Source of the DNA: Maratus speciosus
Lineage: Eukaryota > Arthropoda > Arachnida > Araneae > Salticidae
Assembly (NCBI GenBank): GCA_963932465.1
Contig: OZ010787.1
Coordinates: 19,175,936 to 19,239,935, forward strand
Direction of reading: 5' to 3'
DNA length: 64,000 nt
Under the pieces are notes generated by a model. The model did no database searches, was not told the DNA's origin, and saw only the letters and a list, made by a program, of their open reading frames with translations. Shown here in pieces: positions 56,101 to 64,000 of the stretch; the first letter of the stretch is position 1, and each line of letters opens with the position of its first letter. A program made the position numbers and the translations under genes.

Positions 56101-56924
56101 CGTTCGAGAGTATGATTTTAAACTTTAAATTATTTTTTCATTACCATTAACATTTTTTTCTCTATTTAAATATTAAGTATAATTTTAAACTGTTTCTTAG
56201 TTGACTCTATGCTTATCTACCTGGATTTCTAATGTACCTCTTTTTTCTAATTTTTATTGAAATTACTAAAAGTATTTCCTACCGACGTCCGTTTTATTTA
56301 ATTCTTTAATAATTTCTCTTTTCTTTTGACGTAACTGCTTCTTAATCGGATGTGTATAAATCTTTTTATTTCCAAATTTTTGTAAAACTTTTAAATATGA
56401 ATATTTTAAAATTTTTAGTTTTTCACGCCCGCAAATCACGCATGTACCAGAGCAAATCGAAACGATATTCCGGTTCGTGAAATTATGACAAATACTATTC
56501 TGGTTAGTGATCCGTGAAGTTATTAAAACATCTTATTACAATTTCATACGTATGGCTTTTATTGTGCTGTCTATAACTTTTTTTATTATTTAGAATTTTG
56601 AATGCAGTTTTTAAATTGTTTTTGTATGATTAGACATAAATTCGCCTAAAGTTTAAAAAAAAAGTTTTTAGTCAACGATAATTTTGAAATAGCGTCCCTA
56701 TTCGTGGATTTTCCATTTCGAGACCTGCCGCAAAAAATTTTACTAATATTGATTGGTGCATATTTTTGTAATGAATTGAAGCTAAATAACTAAAATGCAT
56801 TGAATAATCACTTCTAAATCTCAATGTTATAGTGTTAATGTCAGATTTGAATATTGTTTATTTGTATTCTTATTGAACATGTTTTGTTTTGTTTTTTACA
56901 TGTAAAAAAAGTGTTCAACTGTAG
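56101..56924. other. AT-rich stretch
   Basis: No gene or repeat boundary recognised. Confidence 0.35.
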
Positions 56925-58269
56925 AGTAGGTGGGGGCAAAGATACGCACTGCTTGATTTAATATGAAGAAACATTTCTACAATCATGACCGCTAGGTAGT
57001 AGTTTGGTCTCATGTGTAGTAGTTTTGTGATCAAACCTTATGAAAAAGTAACACTCCGTGCTAAGAAAATGAGGTAAGTTTAAATTTTCGAATTTTGATC
57101 TAATATTTTAAAAATTTCACTTTATTGTTTAGCTAACACTACTTCGAATTTTTTAATTTTTACAAATCCAAAAGTTCAGTGGAGAACGGAAGCTCTATAG
57201 CTTCTAAATGCCGTATAGTTTATCTCGATCGCATTTGTTTAAACTTGTAGGTAGCCGGTTAAGTAAAATACTGCAGAATGGGGCAAAAGTACGCAACCGT
57301 CTTGGGGCAAAGATACGCACAAGATTAAGATTCGGGGCTTTGCCTTATCGTTTTAGCTAGATCCAAAGCTTTCCACAATTACGTTGTGGTAAGTTTTAGT
57401 TTTTATATTGTATAAAATATAATAGCTACTTAACTTATATAAGCTAGTTAACTACATTTCCCTTTTTCTAGTTAAGTTTTTTTTTAAATATAGAACGTAG
57501 ATATCTACTTACCTACTTTTAAAAATCAATATTCTTGTTTCATAAAACGATTTTGTTTTAAAGTCTTAACCCTTAACTCCTATTAACGGTCTCACAGACT
57601 GCTGCTATATTAATTTTTTATAGCTTAACTTGTAATTTTCAATTTAACTATTGATGTTAGTTTAATTTTGATTCGTTTGGAAACTTAATAGTATCGCTAA
57701 AGACTTCTAAATGAGGAGAACTTTTATTATAATAGGCCTTTACATAAAGTTTAGCGCAAAAACAGTATCTTATGCTGAGTCAGTCAACCTTTTTATTAAT
57801 TCTACGATCAAGGGGTCTTTAAGACCGCTCACAGTATTTATTCAACAATTTTTGTCACAGTAGTTTGAGGTTAACTGCTATTTGCGATCTCACAGACCCC
57901 TTATTTATTTCCTTTTTTTTCGTGGTTTAACTTACAATTTTCAGTTTAACTATAAATACTAGTGAAATTTACTAATGCTTTTGCATAACTCATTCGTTTT
58001 ATTGGAAATGGGGCAAAAACCCACAGTAAGTGGGCAAAAATACGCACTGCGTATCTTTGCCCCAACCGATGGGGCAAAGATACGCAGAGCAATGTTTTTT
58101 AAAAATTGCAATTTCTCTCAGAATTATAATTTGACAGAATGTCGGTTGATATTAGCCCTTGCCTAAGGTTCTAATCTAACATTTTAATAACTCATTACAT
58201 AAGTTTAGACTAATGTGTGTGTTAAAAATGAAAATGTATGGAAAGTGCGTATCTTTGCCCCCACCTACT
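56925..58269. mobile_element. Element built on GGGGCAAAGATACGCAC repeats, 1345 bp
   Basis: Perfect inverted ends of 25 bp start AGTAGGTGGGGGCAAAGATA and are mirrored at the right edge. The word GGGGCAAA-ATACGCA recurs inside at about 57278, 57301, 58030, 58048 (inverted) and 58068. No transposase is seen and the target duplication is unclear. A TTAA MITE has inserted within it. Confidence 0.7.
57566..57874. mobile_element. TTAA MITE, family B, copy 2, with a partial tandem copy
   Basis: TTAA at both edges, ends CCCTTAACTCCTATTAACGG and, from the right, CCTCAAACTACTGTGACA. The hairpin word is degraded (CGGTCTCACAGACTG). Immediately after it, 57871-57970 repeats the left part of the family (GATCTCACAGACCCC, then GGTTTAACTTACAATTTTCA), a partial second copy sharing the TTAA. 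Confidence 0.7.
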
Positions 58270-59692
58270 CAATATTTATTTATTATTATTTTTATGGTAA
58301 CAATCTTTCATAAAAGGTAACTTCATAAGAGCCTACACTAGTCACGCGAAGAAACGGTCAAGTTAATGTTAATCATATGGGAGACATTTAGATTTCTCTC
58401 TCGCATTTTAACATTTTTTAATCCTTTTCATGCATAGGATGCCTGAGGTTGAAAAGTTTTATTCTGCGTTTGTACTGTTTAGGTACTAACTAGTTAAGGT
58501 TTAGTTTGTCTCTCTGACTAGATTAAAGTTGATAAATTAGGTTGAACTAATTTGACGAGATAAATTAGATTAAACTGATGAAATTTTACTAGATAAATTA
58601 GACTAACTGACTAGATAAACTAGTTTTGATCTTAGTTAAATTTTTTGGCTTCCGCACTTAAAATGTAAAAACTGAAGAATTGTAAACATCACTTGTGTGT
58701 CTCTCTGTCTGTCTGTCATAGTCAATTTTACGAAACTACGGAACATGAAAATTTCAAACTTGCCAGAGTTATAAGGTTATTGACCAACATACTTATTGAT
58801 TATTAGCGATTCGCAAGTATTTTTAGAAAAAAAATTAGGGAAATAAGCTACTTATTTTTATTTTCTTTTGTGTATGTAGTGTGTGTGATATCGATCGAAA
58901 GATCTTGTAATACGGAAACCAAAAGTATATTTGTTGTAATTTTAGATATTACATTTTCAGAGATATAGTCGAAAATGTACTGGAAAAATGTGTCCCCCCC
59001 CCTCCTTCCCCGCTATTACCAAATCTACTGTAAATAAAATTATGGAAAAAATAGTACTAGAAGTTTATTTAAGCCATACAGGAAAACTATAGCGATTATC
59101 CTAGTCACATACTTTTGAGAAAATCTTATTTTTTCGTTACACACTGACTTTACTTGGCAGGTGCTCAATGGAGGGGTTGACGAATGCTCGATGTACCTAT
59201 CGACGCGGAATCATAATCGTTTTCGCAAATATTTAATAAAGGCGTTGGTAATGCTTTGATGACTGCTTAAAGAATTTAAAACTTTATACTAAAGAATGTT
59301 CTGATTTCTACTAGTTTATCTTGTTTGCTCTTGGAAAAAACAAATATTTTAAGAAGTAAAATTATTTTAAATGGTTAAATCTTTAAAAGTTTAATTAAAC
59401 TTTACGTTTAATTTCGATACGTTCATTCTTACGGGATAACGCATGGGATAAAAATTTCACATTAAATGTCAAACCAACTGAATGAATTATCTTAATATGT
59501 TCTTCTCGGGTCTAAACAATATAGTAAATAAATTGTTTATGCTAATTATGCCTTTGTTTAGTCATCTTTATTCTTATGTATTGTGTAATTTGGCAGAAGC
59601 GTAACCCATATTACTGTCGAGTCTGGTTTGCCTGAAATTTCAGTCTGAAAGATAAGGCTTATCGCTCGGCAAAATCGATTTAATTGTTTCTA
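58270..59692. other. AT-rich stretch
   Basis: Contains a degenerate run of GATTAAA/GATAAATTAGA words near 58500-58620 and no gene. Confidence 0.35.
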
Positions 59693-60452
59693 TTAAGGGG
59701 TCCCAGGACTCTTAAAATTGGAAAAAAAGAAAAAAAAAGGACCATTTTCAAAATTTAATATCTTAAAATGTGTTTGGTATTAAGACACAATTTTAATTGG
59801 GAATGAAAGCTATAAGTATGTTCTTTCATTGCAAATATTTAAAAAATTTCAAGATGCAGAATTAGCATTTACAGGGTGCTCTAAACTTTTAGACAATTGA
59901 CGAGCAGAAAATCTGCATAACAGCTTATGCGCACGATTACAAAGTAAATTTTGCAACTAATGAAAATTTTGGTACCTACTTATACTTCAGATTATAATAA
60001 TTACACTGAACCTAAATAAATTTGTATTTAAAGCATTTTTATATTTTTAATACAAAGTTGTATTTAGCTAATGCAAAATTTAGAAAATTTCAACAATATA
60101 ACCCGCTAAAAAAATATTTTATTTTTACAATAAAAAGGAAATTTTAGGTTCGGTTTATACAGACTAAAATGAAACATATGTTTTGAAAATTTCATGATAA
60201 AAGAATGAGAAGTTTTTGAGATATCGTGCGCGTTATGCCCAAAAACGTCATTTGGAGAAAAATTACTTCAAAGTTTTGGAAACACCGCTTTTGCTATTGA
60301 GCGAGTATCATTCTAAAAGCCACAACTTCTGTTCTAATGGGAATTTCAAGATAACAATTATTTCAAAATGTTCAGAAAACATAGATGTTTATCATCTAAA
60401 AAAATTAAAATTTCGAAATTTTTAAAGCTTTAAGAGTCCTGAGACCCCTTAA
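59693..60452. mobile_element. TTAA element with GGGGTCCCAGGACTC ends, 752 bp body
   Basis: TTAA at both edges; ends GGGGTCCCAGGACTCTTAAA and, from the right, GGGGTCTCAGGACTCTTAAA, which differ by a single base in the first 20. The interior is AT-rich, with a 69-codon open frame of no recognisable kind. Confidence 0.8.
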
Positions 60453-60928
60453 GTTTTATTACCTCCCGGCAATTCCACCCTTAACATCAAGGTAGTTTTG
60501 TTAACTGAGAAGTTGTAGTTTATGATCACCTTAAAAACTAACTGTAGACAGAATTCTTGAAAGCTGTAAAAAATAAACCTGGGATTTTTTAAAATTTATT
60601 CTTTTTTTTTTCCTCAGATGCAGAGACATTAAAAAACATGGATTAGAATGTGGAAAGATTGCATGATGCAACAGACTCAGGTGGGGGAGGAGAACAGGAA
60701 AGTGTTAAATATATTTAAATATTTATTTTTTCAATTATTTTTTGTGTGTTTTGTTTAGGGAACAATCTCTTAACTCAAAATATGTAGAAAGTAATGCTTT
60801 ATAATACTGTTATTTATAAACTGTTATTTGTATTTGTGTAAAAATAAACTTTGTAACAATTTTATAAGTAGTATTGTTTTATTACAACTTTGTCTTTTTT
60901 AAATTTTTGAAGCTTTTCAAATAATTTA

Positions 60929-60970
<42 letters not shown>

Positions 60971-61136
60971 CATTTTGGCTCAAAAACATACAAATTATAT
61001 TATCTTTGATAAAATTAGCCAAAAAGTTCATCAATAAACAGGCAAGCATGTTTATTTCCTGAAAAACTTTTAAATTGTATTTTTCTGTTGTATCATTAAA
61101 AAAATCTTAGAAAAAAAAATCTTTTGAAATGCAGTG
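60453..61136. other. Non-coding stretch with an AT microsatellite
   Basis: (AT)n at about 60926-60969. A T-rich tract plus CAG at 60616 is followed by a short open stretch and, 230 bp later, AATAAA; this could be a host terminal exon but cannot be supported. Confidence 0.35.
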
Positions 61137-61443
61137 ATAACCTTTAACTGATGTTACCGGTCTCTCAGACCGCGGCTTTTTTCAATTTTTGCAGTTTAAC
61201 TTCCAATTTTCAGTTTAACTACAAACAATATCGAAATTTTGTTCCGTTTGGAACTTTTGTACTATCACCAGAGACATTTGAATAGGTGAATTTTAATTAT
61301 AACACTTCTGTGCAAAAACTTTAGTACAAAAACACCATACTATGAGTTAGTCGTGCCTTTTTATTCATCTTTCGTTGCGGCGGTCTCACAGACCGCTTCA
61401 CACTAGTTATGTGATAATTTCTGGGACATCAGTTAAAGGTTAA
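61137..61443. mobile_element. TTAA MITE, family B, copy 3
   Basis: The left edge is ATAA, one base from TTAA; the right edge is TTAA. Ends CCTTTAACTGATGTTACCGG and, from the right, CCTTTAACTGATGTCCCAG. Hairpin words CGGTCTCTCAGACCG and GCGGTCTCACAGACCGC lie near the two ends. Body 299 bp. Confidence 0.8.
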
Positions 61444-62138
61444 TATCCAGAATGTGTGGTATTTCTAATAAACATTTATTTATGTTACAGTAAAAAAAGT
61501 AATATCTTACTAAACCCGTAAATAAGTTTTATTTGATGAAATACATGGCTATTAAGTTTGCAAATTCCATTATCCTATTTTTAGTTTAATTTTCTAATTA
61601 TCTTAGGATGTTCTTTTGCCTTTTTAAATTTATTACAGTTTTCTTACTTGCCCTTAAAAACATTTAATATTAATGTATGCAAATTATTAGAGAAATGTTT
61701 GTGTGGTGTGTCCAATAAAAGTTTGTATATTGATAGCTATTTATGAAATTTATTTCAGAAAGGAATGAGTTCCATGAATTTTTCTTAATGACAAGCAATA
61801 AATAATATGCATAAGTTTGTTTAGAAAATCAAACCTGCTAGCATTTTTTTTTTTTTTTTTTTTTTTGCATATTTTTTGAGGGCGTAAATAAGAAACAATT
61901 CTTTGATTCTGAGATAAAATGTTTCTGTTTCTGTTATTTTTTATTTTGTGTTTTAATTGAGGCAAGTCAAAAACAATGTATTTTAAGTTTATGATACATT
62001 TTTTTTTTTAAAGGAATGTATTTGAAATGAAAGCTGTGTGTTTTAAATGAAATGAATGCGATATGAATGATGGTAAGGGAAACAATATTTGGGGATTTAT
62101 CACTTTTCCCGGCTAACTCAAAAATAACCGATCTTTCC
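61444..62138. other. AT-rich stretch
   Basis: No gene; a T run lies at 61844-61866. Confidence 0.35.
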
Positions 62139-62349
62139 TTAACCCTTTGAGGAGCAAGCAATTGTGTTTTTGAAATATCGGATTCACGCCGGAATCCGCA
62201 AAAAGATCTATTGCCAAATAAGGAAAAGCAAGTTTACGACTTTTTCCCACCAAAGTTAGAAAAATGAAATTTAATAAATTTTTTCTGGTGCAAATCCTCA
62301 TTAATCGTAGGTGAGATAAAATATGTCCCACCGCGCCTCAAGGGGTTAA
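62139..62349. mobile_element. TTAA MITE, family A, copy 3
   Basis: TTAA at both edges; begins CCCTTTGAGGAGCAAGCAAT and ends with CGCCTCAAGGGG. The body is 203 bp, the same length as the copy inside the Tc1 transposase, and similar to it throughout. Confidence 0.85.
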
Positions 62350-63456
62350 TATAAGTTAAATGCAAATAAATCCAGCACCTGTAAAAATCGTTAATTAATA
62401 AAATTTTAAAACGAATGATCAACTCATTTTCTATTTATTTGTTATCCATCTCGAGAAGATAGATCATGCAAAATGATGATTGTTAATTGCCGAACACACT
62501 TACCATTCTTATTGACCAAATGCACTCAAAACAGTAATTTGATATGCATTTGTTAAGTACATAAAATCAGATTGATGAATTTCAGCTAAGATATTTGATT
62601 ACCTAATCTTCCGTAATCGGGTCTACTGCCAAGATTAAAGTGTAACAAAAAGAATATCAGCAGCAATATAGCTTAATGTAAATGTAGCTATCATTAAAGG
62701 ATTTTCACAAAAAACATTCCATTGCACCAAATCTTATTAGATAAAACACGCCAATAGGCCATTGACCCGATTACGGAAGATAATAGGTTTAAAAATCTGC
62801 GTTATCGAACATATTGCAATTGATAAGCAAATGGACATGAATCATAAATGCCTAAGTGATTGTATTTGTAAAGAAAGATGAAATACGTAACAACAAAAAA
62901 TATATGAAATGTTGCCATGATCGCAAAGAGTTCTTGGTACTTTTATGTTAACCAGGTGCAAATCTCGCAAATAGCATTTGTTATTTTTCACGTGATAACT
63001 TAAAACAATGCTTTAATGTTAAAATTAAATGTCTTTGTTTATGTTATTTATCAGGGTTTTTTTTATTAATTCTTTTGAAATAAGTGAAAGTCTTGGATTT
63101 AAAATTTTTCTGTTTTAAATTAGTTATGCATTTTAAGGAAAATTAATGAAAGGGTTATATTTTAAATGAAATTAATGCAATAAAAAAAATGCAATGGGAT
63201 TTTGGATATTTGGCCATTATCACCTACACCCTGCTGACATAAAAGTACAGAGTTCTTGATTTATCTATCAGAATCTTCTGATTTGGCGAAGACTTGAGCA
63301 AGTGAATTGAATTATGAATAATAAAAAAAGCATGATACAATGATACTATATATTTTAAGGAAAACCAGACAGGTCGCCAGGGGCAGCTAGTTGTACAAGA
63401 AATTAGAATTGCTTTCGAATCTACTTTAAACTATAAGTCCTTGTCTACTCAGTCTA
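62350..63456. other. AT-rich stretch
   Basis: CTTCCGTAATCGGGTCTACTG near 62608 and ACCCGATTACGGAAGAT near 62765 are inverted, about 150 bp apart, and may mark a small MITE. No gene recognised. Confidence 0.35.
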
Positions 63457-64000
63457 TACAGGGCGTATCTAAACTCTTGGGCAAAACTTTAAGGAGTGAT
63501 AGTATACATCAAGACAAACAATACTAAATAGGAAACTAAGGGTCCCAAACGTCTTCCGAAGGAGATAGGCGCCATTAAAATTTAGAGTCCAAATTTTCAA
63601 ATGATTATAAAAAATGGAAAAATTGGTCGATTCGTTTGCGGTTTTCGCTAAAACTATTCTTTATGTCAGTATTTTCTTGAAAACGAATTTTAAAGGTAAA
63701 GTTCAAAAAATTCCGATAGAGGGCGCTTTAGACTTTGGAGTAACGAACAACTATTTTTTACCGTTATTTTTTGTATTTCATTAAATGCTTTCAAAAGTTT
63801 AGACTTAAACTTAAATTTTGAGCTCAAAATCTGAATTGTTGGGAGCGGTTAAGTAGCGCAAACTGAACTGTGTTCAGGAATTGAAATTTGGACCCCCCCC
63901 CCCCCCTGAACACAGTTCAGTTTCCGCTACTTAGCCACTCCCAACGATTCAGATTTTGAACTCAAAATTTAAGTTTAAGTCTAAACTTTTGAAAGCATTT
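63457..64000. repeat. Foldback running off the right edge of the window
   Basis: Starting near TACAGGGCGTATCTAAACTC, the left arm reaches about 63890. After a run of C (63893-63907) the right arm begins and mirrors the sequence back outward: GAACACAGTTCAGTTTCCGC at right matches the complement of sequence near 63855-63875. The mirrored part seen so far is about 95 bp. Confidence 0.65.

Noticed and set aside
60617..60664. Possible short terminal exon after a T-rich tract and CAG, with AATAAA downstream
   Set aside because: Only about 15 codons, no recognisable motif and no partner exon.

Overview
The window is eukaryotic, AT-rich (with many poly-A, poly-T and poly-G runs) and mostly repeats. 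It has large introns and no operon-like packing. The only host gene I can recognise is the 3' end of a group II PLP-dependent decarboxylase (glutamate / cysteine-sulfinate / aspartate decarboxylase family) on the + strand. Two exons are visible, 16809-16898 and 26651-26836, separated by a 9.75 kb intron full of transposons; the 3' UTR probably runs to about 27.85 kb. The repeat content (Tc1, Tigger/pogo, Helitron, RNase H-bearing LINE, Ty3-like, hAT and TTAA-targeting MITEs) fits an arthropod. A chelicerate such as a spider is my best guess, but this is inference.

Layout. 1-9.5 kb: a CRE-like palindrome cluster, a TTAA-flanked MITE, a dead Tc1-type transposon with another MITE inserted six codons behind its ATG, and a dead Tigger-like transposase (- strand) broken by a foldback and a hAT-like MITE. 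9.5-16 kb: a palindrome of about 670 bp per arm that was split by a second element, more TTAA MITEs, and a foldback whose arms carry hammerhead-like motifs. 16.8-27.9 kb: the decarboxylase exons and the TE-filled last intron, including a 710 bp hairpin ending 62 bp before the terminal exon. 29.7-33.9 kb: a foldback, then the 5' part of a dead Helitron (- strand) whose leader holds a strikingly regular array of heat-shock elements.

35.6-41.5 kb is the clearest insertion stack: a 398 bp foldback split by a complete 5.5 kb LINE with a 13 bp target duplication, itself hit in ORF1 by a 245 bp hAT derivative with an 8 bp duplication. 41.8-46.4 kb is a cluster of related palindromic elements, followed by about 20 copies of a 150 bp satellite (46.4-49.6 kb). 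50.5-55 kb holds degraded Ty3-like gag-protease sequence. 55-64 kb holds nested hAT MITEs, an element built from repeated terminal motifs, four TTAA MITEs and a palindrome running off the right edge.

No transposable-element ORF here is intact, and I see no CRISPR or prokaryotic features. All family names come from motifs read by eye; no database was consulted.
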